Source of the DNA: Nitrososphaerota archaeon
GTDB taxonomy: Archaea; Thermoproteota; Nitrososphaeria; Nitrososphaerales; Nitrosopumilaceae
Direction: 5' to 3'
Assembly (NCBI GenBank): GCA_028867735.1
Contig: JAGWFW010000002.1
Location: forward strand, 1 to 64,000
DNA length: 64,000 nt
How positions within the stretch are numbered: the stretch's first letter is position 1; every line of letters begins with the position of its first letter. Position numbers and translations under genes: made by a program. This document shows, in pieces, positions 39,689-49,845 of this stretch. The notes beneath the pieces are model-generated. The model did not search any database, had not been told where the DNA came from, and saw only the letters and a program-made list of their open reading frames with translations.

Positions 39689-40355
39689 TCTCTTGCTTTT
39701 TCACAGTAGAGGGAAGAGTTGAGGGCAGGTCTGGGATGGACTGTCTCACTTGACCTTCCAAGACCGCATGTGCCTCCTCTAATATCTGGTTTGTCTCCGA
39801 GCTTGTCGTCTCTACAGCAAATGTGTTTTCTGAGTTCATCGATGCTCCTGCCATGATATCTCCTAGTATGCTTGACAGGTCCTGCATTGAGGAATTTGCC
39901 TCTGGCATAAGCCCGCTCAGTCCGGCACCCAATCCCTTGATGATTGACATGCACGGGCTCAATGTAACCACGACGTCTCCAAGCTCGGATATTGTATTCA
40001 ACCTGAGCTGAATCTGCTCCATGGCTAGCTTGGCCCCAACTACCATGTTGGTCATCTTTCTGATTTCGTGTAGCTCAGTTGCGTATGCTTGAGAATACGG
40101 TTTATTGTGAGAGCGTACTGACTCTACTACCTTTTTGAAAATATAATCGTCTTTTTCCTTTAACTTTCTTGAAATTCCATCAAGCTTTGCAATCTGAAGC
40201 TGCAGCCTTTTTTGTGCCTCGTCAATCTTTGGCCTAAGAGGGGCATCGGGCTTTACCTTGTCTATTACCTTCTGTGATATACTGTCCTTTTGCATGTTCC
40301 ATCTTGCTGCAAAGTTCATGGTTGTGCCTTTGATCTGAATTGGTGTTTTAAACAC
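39681..40355 (-). CDS. cdvB: CdvB / ESCRT-III-like (Snf7-family) cell division protein
   Basis: Helical Snf7-like architecture, MTNMVVGAKLAMEQIQLRLNTISELGDVVVTLSPCMSIIKGL; alternative ATG at 40319. Confidence 0.82.
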   Translation of the reverse strand: MFKTPIQIKGTTMNFAARWNMQKDSISQKVIDKVKPDAPLRPKIDEAQKRLQLQIAKLDGISRKLKEKDDYIFKKVVESVRSHNKPYSQAYATELHEIRKMTNMVVGAKLAMEQIQLRLNTISELGDVVVTLSPCMSIIKGLGAGLSGLMPEANSSMQDLSSILGDIMAGASMNSENTFAVETTSSETNQILEEAHAVLEGQVRQSIPDLPSTLPSTVKKQETI

Positions 40356-40434
40356 TCTTGTTCTGCAATTGGATGTGACTGCAGTGACACTCTGCTGCGG
40401 TTACAGTTTTTGAATCATACCTTTGACAAATGAT

Positions 40435-40460
40435 GTTTCTAAATTCGAATTCTGAAATAT
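40435..40460. repeat. Palindromic element copy D, upstream of cdvB
   Basis: GTTTCTAAATTCGAATTCTGAAATAT. Confidence 0.75.
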
Positions 40461-40475
40461 TGATAATCCAACATA

Positions 40476-41582
40476 TCAGCCAAACGTAAATGTATAGATC
40501 TGAAATCCTGGCTTTGCTATCAGGGTAAGAGTGTGCGGACCTGCCTGCGGAGATGAGATTACGTTGTACAGTCTGTTCTCTGACACGTGGACTGTGCCGT
40601 TTTGGGTATCCAGTCCTGCGTCACTGCTTCCAACTGGTTTTCCGTCAAGTAATACTTGCACGTCGACTCCTGGGCCTGCTGCCACAATGTGTACGTCTTT
40701 TGCGTAATACGACAAAACAATCTTTCCTGTATCAGATGACAGCTTCATGCTGTCTGACAGGTTCTGCCAGTCTCCGTCAAGATAGAAATGATCCTGTTGC
40801 AAGTTTGATGGAAGCGCGTATATTACCGTCAGGTTTGGGTGGAACCCCTCTTGGTTTCCAATGAAGCTTCGTCCAAGTGCAAAGTCATATCCAAAATAAA
40901 GCTCCGGTGTCTGCTGGTCTGAAAACTCGTGCTGCTGCAGATCAACAAGCGACATGTTGGCGTTTATGTCAAGTCCAAGTGCTTGTGCGCGCTGGTTAAG
41001 TAACTCTTGTATTGTTTTCTCTGTCAAGTCATAATCCCCTTCTCCAAAATGCGTATGTCGTATGTGTCCTGTATAGTCTGTAATGTATTCTGCAGGCCAG
41101 TATCTGTTACCAAATGCATCCCATGTGGCATGATCACTGTCTAGTACAACAGGATACGTTATGTTGTATTTTTGTACTGCCATCTTTACATTGTCAATGT
41201 TTTTTTCAAATTCAAATTCTGGAGAATGAACTCCTACGATGAGCAATCCCCTGTCTGCATATTTTGCATTCCAGTCTTCAAGATATGGTAGTGTTCGCAA
41301 ACAGTTGATGCAGCTATAAGTCCAAAAATCATACAACACAACCTTGTTTTTCATTGCACTCTTTAGCTCGTCAGGCGTGGTATTGATGTATCCCGATATT
41401 CCAACAAGATCTGGTGCTACAGGATACTGACTTTCAGATACATTGCCTGAAACTGGTTGTGTTAAAATGGAATTGTCTGAAGCTCCCAGCTTGTCAAGTG
41501 ATTCAAAATACATTGCAACTCCGGCTATTGCACCTATTACGACTATTCCTGCGATGATTGCGTTTTTGATCTCTTTTTTCAT
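40476..41582 (-). CDS. Thioredoxin-like (TlpA/DipZ C-terminal-like) membrane-anchored protein
   Basis: LYDFWTYSCINCLRTLPYLEDWNAKY. Confidence 0.88.
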   Translation of the reverse strand: MKKEIKNAIIAGIVVIGAIAGVAMYFESLDKLGASDNSILTQPVSGNVSESQYPVAPDLVGISGYINTTPDELKSAMKNKVVLYDFWTYSCINCLRTLPYLEDWNAKYADRGLLIVGVHSPEFEFEKNIDNVKMAVQKYNITYPVVLDSDHATWDAFGNRYWPAEYITDYTGHIRHTHFGEGDYDLTEKTIQELLNQRAQALGLDINANMSLVDLQQHEFSDQQTPELYFGYDFALGRSFIGNQEGFHPNLTVIYALPSNLQQDHFYLDGDWQNLSDSMKLSSDTGKIVLSYYAKDVHIVAAGPGVDVQVLLDGKPVGSSDAGLDTQNGTVHVSENRLYNVISSPQAGPHTLTLIAKPGFQIYTFTFG

Positions 41583-41592
41583 GGGGTATATC

Positions 41593-42324
41593 TCAACCTA
41601 ACAGTGCGTTATTTAGCAGAGGAAAGCTTGCTATTGCCGCCAACTGGTTTGTGTAAACCAAGACTCCAAGCGCTATGATGAACGCTCCCATTATTACAGA
41701 ATAATACTTGAGATGTTTGCTCATTGATTTTATGAATCTTGTAAACCTTGAGAAGAATATTCCCATCAGTATGAAAGGTATGCCCAGTCCAAGCGAGTAG
41801 GAAAGTAGTAAGACAAACGCATGGCCTGGTGAGGTTGCAGCAAGCGTGAGAATGCTTCCCAAAATTGGCCCAATGCATGGAGTCCAGCCAGTGGCAAAGG
41901 CAAGTCCGAAAACAAAAGAGAGAGGATAGCTTGCGCTTTTTCTGTCCGGAAGTATCTTTTTTTCAAAGTTTAGCTTGGATATCTTTGAAGATAGCAGCAT
42001 AAACGACCCGAATGCAATTATTATGATGCCACCTATGTGATTAAAATCTACCAAAGCCTTTCCTGCCGTACTTGACAAGACGCTGTTGAGTACCACGCCC
42101 AATATTGAAAATACCACTGTAAACCCTGCAACAAAAAATACTGTATTTAGCAAAATGTTTAGCCTGCTTGCAACAAGGTTGACAGTACCGTTGTTTCTTT
42201 GAAGCTCAGACAGTGTAGTTCCGGAAATATATGCAAGAAACGCAGGAATCATCGGTAAGATGCATGGGGCAAGAAAAGAACCCAATCCTGCTACTGCTGC
42301 AACGCCAATGTCTAGTTCGACCAC
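41593..42324 (-). CDS. Cytochrome c biogenesis transmembrane (CcdA/DsbD-like) protein
   Basis: AGLGSFLAPCILPMIPAFLAYISG ... FATGWTPCIGPILGSIL. Confidence 0.9.
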   Translation of the reverse strand: MVELDIGVAAVAGLGSFLAPCILPMIPAFLAYISGTTLSELQRNNGTVNLVASRLNILLNTVFFVAGFTVVFSILGVVLNSVLSSTAGKALVDFNHIGGIIIIAFGSFMLLSSKISKLNFEKKILPDRKSASYPLSFVFGLAFATGWTPCIGPILGSILTLAATSPGHAFVLLLSYSLGLGIPFILMGIFFSRFTRFIKSMSKHLKYYSVIMGAFIIALGVLVYTNQLAAIASFPLLNNALLG

Positions 42325-42384
42325 AGGTAAATTGTTGCTCTTTTTTATTAATACCTTGTTCCAAATCTAATCCAAATCGCTTCC

Positions 42385-43515
42385 CTATGCGATGCCAAAT
42401 TTTTTCCCTGCTTTTTCAAATACGTCAAGTGATCTTGCAATGTTGTTGTCTGTGAGCCAGGCAGTAACTGATATTCTGATTCTTGCCAGGCCAATCTTTA
42501 CTGTGGGATATCTTATTGGTTGCGCAAATATTCCGTTGTCAAAAAGATACCTGCCAAAATCTACTGTCTTTTTTTCTCCTCCGATTATGACAGGGATTAT
42601 CTGACTCTGCGAGTCTATACTGTATCCGCAAGATTCCAAGCCTTTTTTCATCTGTTCAATGTTCTTCCATATCTTGATCCTCTTTTGTTCCCTGTCTGAC
42701 GATATCTTTTCCAATGCATCCCGGACCAAAAAATTTGGCAGGGCAGAGGTGTAGATAAATGGCCTTGATGTGTTTACTGTAAGATCTATCACTTCTTTTT
42801 TTGAGGCAGCATAGCCACCAAACGCGCCCAATCCCTTGCTCAAACTGCTGATGTACACGTCAATCTTGCTTGCAACACCAAGATGGGCCCCAGAACCACG
42901 GCCGTCAGGGCCTGCAACAAAATCACCATGCGCATCGTCCAAAATCAGGATCGCCCCGTATCTTTTGCATATTTCTGTAATCTCTTTTAATTTCGAGAAA
43001 TCCCCGTTCATGGAAAATATTCCCTCTGTGATCACAAATTTACGGTGACTGTTTCTTTTCATCTTTTTTTCTAAATCTGACATGTCATTGTGTTTGTACA
43101 CTGTTTTTTTTGCATGTGACAGCCTGCAGGAATCTATTATACTTGCGTGGTTGAGCTCATCGCTTAGGATGAGGTCTCCTTTCTGTGGTAGAACTGAGAT
43201 AATTCCCAAGTTTGCCATGTATCCTGTTGGGAAGACAAGCGATGCCTGCTGTGATTTGTGGCGCGCAAGCCTGGACTCTAGTTTTTCAAACACGTTATCA
43301 TTTCCCGCGACAAGCCTTGAGCTTGACTGTGTCTGGGCTTGAGAAACTCGCACAACTCCCAATCCCAAATAGTCGTTAGAAGATAGATTGACAAGTCTTT
43401 TTTTTCCTACCCGGATGTATGGTCCAGAAACTTTGTTATCGACCAGACTGCGGTACAAGTTTGCCTTTCTGATCTTGTCTAGCCTGTTACGCACAAAATT
43501 GAATCTAGGCTTCAA
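42385..43515 (-). CDS. bioF: 8-amino-7-oxononanoate synthase
   Basis: SSNDYLGL, ILDDAHGDF, SLSKGLGAFGGYAA PLP-enzyme motifs; adjacent to bioB. Confidence 0.9.
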   Translation of the reverse strand: MKPRFNFVRNRLDKIRKANLYRSLVDNKVSGPYIRVGKKRLVNLSSNDYLGLGVVRVSQAQTQSSSRLVAGNDNVFEKLESRLARHKSQQASLVFPTGYMANLGIISVLPQKGDLILSDELNHASIIDSCRLSHAKKTVYKHNDMSDLEKKMKRNSHRKFVITEGIFSMNGDFSKLKEITEICKRYGAILILDDAHGDFVAGPDGRGSGAHLGVASKIDVYISSLSKGLGAFGGYAASKKEVIDLTVNTSRPFIYTSALPNFLVRDALEKISSDREQKRIKIWKNIEQMKKGLESCGYSIDSQSQIIPVIIGGEKKTVDFGRYLFDNGIFAQPIRYPTVKIGLARIRISVTAWLTDNNIARSLDVFEKAGKKFGIA

Positions 43516-44485
43516 GCCCTATCCTTGATATCATCTCAAAATCTTTGTCAGGGGAGTTTCCACCTATTGTGAGGTACCCGCCTGTGATGATGCCGTTTGC
43601 ACCGCCCAAAAGCGCCTTTTCCTGTTCACTTGAAAGATAGACCTCGCGGCCTCCTGCTATCTTCAGGATGGTCTTTGGCATGAGGAATCTGAACACGGCT
43701 ATCGTTCGCAGAATCTCTGACAGGGAAATTCTCGGTTGCATTTCAAGCGGGGTTCCCTTTTGCGGCACAAGTATGTTGATTGGGCATTCCTCGGGGACAA
43801 GTTTTGCCAAGTCAAGTCCAAGCTCAAGTCTCTGCATTCTTGTTTCTCCCATGCCTATGATTCCACCGCAGCACAGCTCAAGGCCAGTCTTTTTCACTAT
43901 CATGTTGGTGTTCATCCTCTCATCATATGTGTGAGTGCTGCATATCTTTGAAAAGAAACTTCGAGACGCTTCCAGGTTGTGGTTGTATCGCTTTACCTTT
44001 AATTCCTTGAGCCGACGCGCCATTGATTCGTCTATGAATCCAAGCGAGCAGTTAACCTCGATTCCAACCTTGTCGTTAATCTGACTGATAATCTCGCAGA
44101 TCTGTTCAAAGTCGTTCTGTGTAGGGCCTCGCCATGCGCAAACAAGACAAAAACTCTTGACGCCGTCTTCTTTTGAGAGCCTTGCATTTTGTACAATGGT
44201 ATCAGCTGGCAACAATTTGTAAGTATCAATTCCGCTTTTGTAAAATGCAGACTGGGAACAAAACGAGCAGTCTTCCTGGCATTTGCCTTTCTTTGCATTG
44301 ATTAGAGATTCCACGTCAACTAGATTGCCGCTTATCTTGCGGGTTATCTCGTTTGCAGCGTCTGATAAAATCTGCAATGATTCATCTGAAACATTGATAA
44401 TCTTTTCCGCCTCTTGTGGAGTTATGCTTTGGTTAGACAGTATCTTCCCCTTGCATAAAGTAATAAATTCAATCTCAGAATTCAT
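43505..44485 (-). CDS. bioB: Biotin synthase
   Basis: INAKKGKCQEDCSFCSQS radical-SAM motif. Confidence 0.95.
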   Translation of the reverse strand: MNSEIEFITLCKGKILSNQSITPQEAEKIINVSDESLQILSDAANEITRKISGNLVDVESLINAKKGKCQEDCSFCSQSAFYKSGIDTYKLLPADTIVQNARLSKEDGVKSFCLVCAWRGPTQNDFEQICEIISQINDKVGIEVNCSLGFIDESMARRLKELKVKRYNHNLEASRSFFSKICSTHTYDERMNTNMIVKKTGLELCCGGIIGMGETRMQRLELGLDLAKLVPEECPINILVPQKGTPLEMQPRISLSEILRTIAVFRFLMPKTILKIAGGREVYLSSEQEKALLGGANGIITGGYLTIGGNSPDKDFEMISRIGLEA

Positions 44486-44577
44486 TGCTTGACTCTCTTT
44501 GTATTCTATTAATTAACATTATTATGGTAAACCATGAATGTTTGACTGGTTTACAAATGTTGTAGCCTGATTTTAAA

Positions 44578-45894
44578 TCACGTTATTTTCTCAGAAATTT
44601 TTTTAATGGCGTCTATGGTACCGTCCATTAAAAATTCGAGTTCTCTCTCTGAGATTGCAAGGGGAGGGACTATCATTACTACATGACCTAGTGTTCTCAG
44701 GTAGATTTTGTGCTTTTTTGCCTCGTTGAAAATTCTCTGGTGGATGCGTTTTTCGAGCGGAATTGGAGATTTTTTCATCTTGTTGCTGACAAGCTCTATT
44801 CCCATGAGCATTCCTTTGTGTCTTACATCTCCAACAAGATCAAGGTCTGATATCTCATCAATTCTGCTTTGTAGGTATGTGGAGTTTTTTTTAATTTTTG
44901 GGATAATATTGTATTTTTTGTATAATGCAAGATTTGTGATTGCAGTTGCACATGCTAGGGGGTTGCCTGTAAACGTATGTCCGTGGAAAAAGTGTCGCAT
45001 CTCATGGTGCTGACCCAAAAACGCATCATAGATCTTTTTGCTTGCCAGTGTGACTGCAAGAGGCAAGTATCCTGCAGTTAGCATCTTACCAAAGGAGACA
45101 ATGTCAGGCGTGCTTTTCTGGTTCTGGTACTCTATCATGGACCCAAGTCTACCAAAACCTGTGGCAATCTCGTCTAGTATGAATAAAATTCCGTGTTTTT
45201 TGCACAGGTTACTTATCTTTCTCTGGAATCCGCCCGGGTATACTGTAACGCCGCCTGCTATCTGGGCTCCGCTTTCCATCACAAAGGCTGCAATGTTGTT
45301 GTTTTGCGAAAATGTTTTTTCTACCTCGTCCAAACAATGATCCACATAGTCTTCAAAGGTAAATCCATTGGGGGTTCTGTACTTGTTTGGAGACGGAATC
45401 TTGATTGTGGGAAACAGAACCGACTTGTATCGTGAAAAAAAAGCGGGGACATATCCCAAAGACATTGTGCCTGTTGTATCACCGTGGTATCCGTTTTCAA
45501 GTGTGACAAATTTTGTTTTTTTCTTCTCGCCCTTGTTGTACCAGTACTGTAAGGCCATCTTCGCAGAAACTTCCATGGCAGTAGAACCGTCGTCTGAATA
45601 GAACACCTTGTACATGTTGGGCGCAAGCCTCACAAGCTTGGTTGCAAGCTCTTCTGCCTTGTCGTTTGTAAGGTTGAAAAGAGACGAATGCTGCAGCTTT
45701 TTTGCCTGTATTGTAATGGATTTGACCAATTCATCTTTAGAATGGCCCCATACGTTGCACCACATGCTTGCAACACCATCAAGAAATAGATTTCCTTTGG
45801 TATCTTGAAGCCACATTCCTTTACCTTTCACGATGACGTCAAAACGCGTCCATTCTCTCATCTGAGTATATGGATGCCATACGCGACTCTGCAT
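44578..45894 (-). CDS. bioA: Adenosylmethionine-8-amino-7-oxononanoate aminotransferase
   Basis: VWHPYTQM, GYHGDTTGTMSLG, DEIATGFGR. Confidence 0.93.
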   Translation of the reverse strand: MQSRVWHPYTQMREWTRFDVIVKGKGMWLQDTKGNLFLDGVASMWCNVWGHSKDELVKSITIQAKKLQHSSLFNLTNDKAEELATKLVRLAPNMYKVFYSDDGSTAMEVSAKMALQYWYNKGEKKKTKFVTLENGYHGDTTGTMSLGYVPAFFSRYKSVLFPTIKIPSPNKYRTPNGFTFEDYVDHCLDEVEKTFSQNNNIAAFVMESGAQIAGGVTVYPGGFQRKISNLCKKHGILFILDEIATGFGRLGSMIEYQNQKSTPDIVSFGKMLTAGYLPLAVTLASKKIYDAFLGQHHEMRHFFHGHTFTGNPLACATAITNLALYKKYNIIPKIKKNSTYLQSRIDEISDLDLVGDVRHKGMLMGIELVSNKMKKSPIPLEKRIHQRIFNEAKKHKIYLRTLGHVVMIVPPLAISERELEFLMDGTIDAIKKISEKIT

Positions 45895-46115
45895 GTGTGA
45901 TTCTTTACCTGGTCATGTTAAAAATGGTGCTGTTGCTTGAGATTGGAAGTACGTTGTTTGTAACTCAGATTCCTCATGATGTGGCGGCAGGCAAAATCTT
46001 GGTAGTTAACACGGCTAAACAGTTCTGCCTCCGTCATCCTAAAACATCTCCTTCATATGTAAAAAAATTCTTATGTGTATGTGAAAACGGTCCAGATGAT
46101 CCCAAGTTCAGATCA

Positions 46116-46381
46116 ATGAGAGTTTCACAAAGAGATATAGTTCTACTATCGTTTCCATTCTCAGATTTGAAAATCTCTAAGGTCAGACCTGCCCTAGTCC
46201 TGCTAATAATGAATGTAATAAGAAATTTGAGGATTTCATAGCAGTTACTCTCACAACTAACCTAAAATCAGGAGGTTATTCTGTTCTTGTCTCAAACAAG
46301 GATTTGGAACGGGAAAAACTGATAATGCTTCCTCATCTTTACAACGTAAATTTAGGCAGCATGTTACAGAAAAAAAATTGA
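46116..46381 (+). pseudogene. PemK/MazF-like toxin, frameshifted
   Basis: MRVSQRDIVLLSFPFSDLKISKVRPALVL then continuation in another frame ...NNECNKKFEDFIAVTLTTNLKSGGYSVLVSNKDLEREKLIMLPHLYNVNLGSMLQKKN*. Confidence 0.72.
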
Positions 46382-46415
46382 TCATTTTTATATAGTGATT
46401 TTAGCATTTTAAAAC

Positions 46416-46604
46416 ATGGCAACTACATCTACATTAAACACTTACCGTAAGGTGCGAGTTGAACCGAAAAATGAAGCAAAAATGATCGGCGCATTATTGA
46501 AAACTGGTGAACAATTCAAGGCAATATCGAGAACAGACTATTACATAACCAGAAAACAATGTGTCACGCTAAGTAAAAATAAGATACCTTATCAAAAACT
46601 GTAA
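46416..46604 (+). CDS. Small hypothetical protein, first gene of two-gene cassette
   Basis: 62 aa ORF immediately upstream of 46606. Confidence 0.5.
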   Translation: MATTSTLNTYRKVRVEPKNEAKMIGALLKTGEQFKAISRTDYYITRKQCVTLSKNKIPYQKL

Positions 46605-46605
46605 A

Positions 46606-46935
46606 TTGCAAAAACTCCAAAAGAAGGTAAAGTTACATTTTAAATTGCCAATTTTCTATAATGATGGAAAACCAGTTGAACCGCAAAAATTAGCTAACGC
46701 CAAAAATTATTTTATTGATACTTATGGTGGTCTTACAGTGGATGGTGAATCCGAAGGATATTGGCAAGATCAAGGTGCATTGTTTAAAGATCAGATGCTA
46801 GAATATTCTGTTTTCATACCGCGGACTAAATTTAGTAAAATAAAGAATACGATTCCAAAACAGATTGATAAATTCAGAAATCAGTTTAAACAGATTGAAA
46901 TTTTCTGTTATTATCATAATGTAGTGTCTACTTAA
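46606..46935 (+). CDS. Hypothetical protein (LPIFYNDGKPVEP...GGLTVDGESEGYW)
   Basis: 109 aa, TTG start 2 nt after previous stop. Confidence 0.6.
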   Translation: MQKLQKKVKLHFKLPIFYNDGKPVEPQKLANAKNYFIDTYGGLTVDGESEGYWQDQGALFKDQMLEYSVFIPRTKFSKIKNTIPKQIDKFRNQFKQIEIFCYYHNVVST

Positions 46936-47024
46936 TGATCTTTTCATATTTTTATAATATCTGACTCTTTTTACACGTATAAGATCAAAACGTTGATGCT
47001 AAACTAAAGTCAGAAAAGAACGTG

Positions 47025-47885
47025 TTAGTAACAGGATTGAGCATTCTCCCACGAATATTCGAATAGCTTGCGCAGAGGCTCGTTCAAAGATCTAGAGTTT
47101 GACCACATTGCAAAGACACTATGTGACGGATGTGTGGCATTTCTCAAAAACAGCATTATCTCATCACTGTCTTTAATCACAAAGCACTGGTTGTTGCTTT
47201 CCTCCTCTGGTATCAGCCTTATGTTTTTCTTGTCAATGTCGTTTAGAAAATCAGGCAGTCTCAGGGCGGGAGAAATGATTATCCTGGCATCAATCAGTGA
47301 ATTGAACATCATCTCAATGATTTCAGAGTGGTAAAATCTTGATATGTCCTTTTCGCTTCCAAAAATGATTACCTGCTCTCTTGCAGTTCTTATCATGTCT
47401 TTTATCTTGGAGTGAATCTGGCCTGTCCCTTCCATTGTCTGCAACTTGTCTTGTTTTATCTCTGTAGTTTCAACTGCAAACGTGGGTATCTCTTTCCAGA
47501 GATCTGCTACCTCCTTTTCCTGTCTTGCAAGAATGTTGAGATTTTCTTTCTCGGTATTGATTAGAGTGGACATGGCCTGTTCTATTGGCAGTGCCGCATA
47601 TCTTGTTGGCGAAGAAAATTCTGCAGTCACAATCCCCTTGTTTTGTAACGTGTTGAGAATAAAATATGTCTCAGTTCTTGGCATTCCAAGAGATTTTACT
47701 ACCTCTGGTGCAGTCTTTGCACCATACTTGCCCAGGTAAATGTATATCTTGGCTTGGTTCTGGGTCAGTCCGAACTTTACAATCTCGCTTTTTATTTTTT
47801 CTAGTTTCATCTTGTAGTCGTATAGGCTCGAGTCTTCGCCTGCGGCAAAAATCCCAACCTGAAACTCTGTATCTATCTGCTCCAT
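47025..47885 (-). CDS. TrmB-like transcriptional regulator (copy 1)
   Basis: FGLTQNQAKIYIYLGKYGAKTAPEVVKSLGMPRTETYFILNTLQNKGIV. Confidence 0.85.
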   Translation of the reverse strand: MEQIDTEFQVGIFAAGEDSSLYDYKMKLEKIKSEIVKFGLTQNQAKIYIYLGKYGAKTAPEVVKSLGMPRTETYFILNTLQNKGIVTAEFSSPTRYAALPIEQAMSTLINTEKENLNILARQEKEVADLWKEIPTFAVETTEIKQDKLQTMEGTGQIHSKIKDMIRTAREQVIIFGSEKDISRFYHSEIIEMMFNSLIDARIIISPALRLPDFLNDIDKKNIRLIPEEESNNQCFVIKDSDEIMLFLRNATHPSHSVFAMWSNSRSLNEPLRKLFEYSWENAQSCY

Positions 47886-48032
47886 TTTCCCAACTGCTTG
47901 ATATCAGATCTTGTCCAGATTATTATGAGTTTTGACTCAAACTGCGTCAAGTGGTGCCAATTATTCTGTTCAATGGAAAAATCTGATACGCTATTGCGCT
48001 TGGTTCTTAAATGAGACGTCCAATTGTTCTTC

Positions 48033-48728
48033 GTGAAGTCATATTTTGTCACGGGGACAGACACGGGCGTAGGCAAGACTGCGATAACTGCCGCAATTGC
48101 TTACTCTCTTAGAAAACGTGGCATTGATTTAGGGGTGATGAAGCCCATTGCTACAGGCGTTGCACAAAAAACCGGGCCGTTCAAGTCTGAAGACGTTGCA
48201 TTACTGCATGATTCGTCACAGGTAAAAGACGATGAAAAAACCATAAACCCTGTATTTTTGCCCCTGCCTGTGTCCCCATACGACGCTTCAAAAATACTGG
48301 GCCTGAAAATCGACATGGGAATTGTATTTGAAAGATACGGATATCTTGTAAAATCGCACCAAATGGTGCTTGTGGAAGGAATCGGCGGGATAATGACTCC
48401 AATTGCAAAAGATTTCTTTGTTGCAGACATGATAAAACAGATGAGCATTGAAACAATAGTGGTGACACGCTCAACTCTTGGTACGATAAACCATACCGTC
48501 ATGACAATTGAGATGTGCAGGAAATACGAGATTCCAGTCAAGGGGTTGATAATTAATTACTTTGACGAGAACGGAACCCATGCTGAAAGAAACGCACCTT
48601 CTACCCTACACGAAGTCACAGGCCTGCCAATACTTGGCATAATTCCTTTTGTGAAGGACTATCAAAAACCTGAAGTAATGGCAAACATTGTAGAAAAAAA
48701 CATAGACCTGAATGCGCTCATATCCTAA
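48033..48728 (+). CDS. bioD: Dethiobiotin synthase
   Basis: YFVTGTDTGVGKTAITAAIAY ... VLVEGIGGIMTPI; GTG start at 48033. Confidence 0.92.
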   Translation: MKSYFVTGTDTGVGKTAITAAIAYSLRKRGIDLGVMKPIATGVAQKTGPFKSEDVALLHDSSQVKDDEKTINPVFLPLPVSPYDASKILGLKIDMGIVFERYGYLVKSHQMVLVEGIGGIMTPIAKDFFVADMIKQMSIETIVVTRSTLGTINHTVMTIEMCRKYEIPVKGLIINYFDENGTHAERNAPSTLHEVTGLPILGIIPFVKDYQKPEVMANIVEKNIDLNALIS

Positions 48729-49263
48729 AGATCTTAAGTTTTGACTGTTTCTTGCCGGCTGTAAAGCTTATCAGGTCATTGATTATTTTTGCAAAGCTGA
48801 ATTGTTCCTTGTCAAGCGTATACACCTTGGCATCCACCTGGATTGGCCCATCAGCTACAACCCATATGTTGTCAGATTTTGGCTGGATTTTTTTTAGCCT
48901 GTCTATGTTTTCCTTTATTGCCTTCAGCTCGCCAGTCTTTGGGAAGTACATGATGACTGCATCTTCCGGGTTTGTGGAAAGCGCTCTGGAGTCAGGTATG
49001 GCAATATCGATATCCACTGACTGGAAAGAGGTCTTTCTCTGACTTGGGATCATTGCTATGGTTAACAGGTAATGGGTCAGCCCCTCTGCAAGAGTGCCTA
49101 GCGCGGACTGTCTGTTTCCTTCAACCCCGTCTAGGTGGGATAAGCAATGTCTGAAAATCGTGCTTATCGCATCTGTGCTTTCGCCTTGGGCTATGTCTGA
49201 AAGTATTCTTTTTTCCTGATACTCGGAAATTGCCTGATATAAAATGTCTTTAATTTCCAACAT
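48718..49263 (-). CDS. Hypothetical protein
   Basis: 181 aa ORF. Confidence 0.65.
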   Translation of the reverse strand: MLEIKDILYQAISEYQEKRILSDIAQGESTDAISTIFRHCLSHLDGVEGNRQSALGTLAEGLTHYLLTIAMIPSQRKTSFQSVDIDIAIPDSRALSTNPEDAVIMYFPKTGELKAIKENIDRLKKIQPKSDNIWVVADGPIQVDAKVYTLDKEQFSFAKIINDLISFTAGKKQSKLKIFRI

Positions 49264-49433
49264 TTCTTCCTGATTTTTCGTATAATTAAAACCAGTCGCA
49301 AAAAACCATGTTGATCAGGTTGCATATACCGAAATTGAAGTATCTGTTTGAACAGAGTTTATACGACATTAAATTCTCTTAAACTTCGTCTGCTTGCCTT
49401 AATCTTTAATTATAAAACCTTAACGTAAAAAGC

Positions 49434-49845
49434 ATGACTGATCTTACTGAAGAACTAATAATTGAAATTAACAAGGGCATAATACAAGAATGGTTAGAAC
49501 AAAATCCAACCGCATTTGAAGCAGTAAATGTTAATCACGACAAACTAAAGGAGATTTTAACAACAGTAAACAAACAAGAAAATCTCATTATGAAAGCAGC
49601 ATACTTGCTTGGTGGCATATATCGTGGTCACAACCATTTAGTGGTGGTAATAAGAGAACTGCATTTGTATGTGCAGATACACCATTCTACGCCTAAACGG
49701 GTTTAGACTTTCTATCGAGAGCAAAAATGAGCAAGAATATCTTCGAAAGTTACTCTTAGAGATTCAGGATGAGAGGTCCAAGTTAAACGAGGATGTAATG
49801 GCTAAAATAATTTTATATGTATCGAAGAGGATTAGAAAGACATGA
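49434..49845 (+). pseudogene. Fic/Doc-family protein, frameshifted
   Basis: Removing 2 nt (AA in CACAACCATTT) restores AAYLLGGIYRGHPFSGGNKRTAFVCADT; a second shift continues ILRLNGFRLSIESKNEQEYLRKLLLEIQDERSKLNEDVMAKIILYVSKRIRKT*. Confidence 0.75.

Noticed and set aside
45870-46115. 5' part of the 45870..46241 ORF as an N-terminal domain of the toxin
   Set aside because: Overlaps the bioA start and has no domain-like pattern; MazF/PemK-like sequence begins only at 46116
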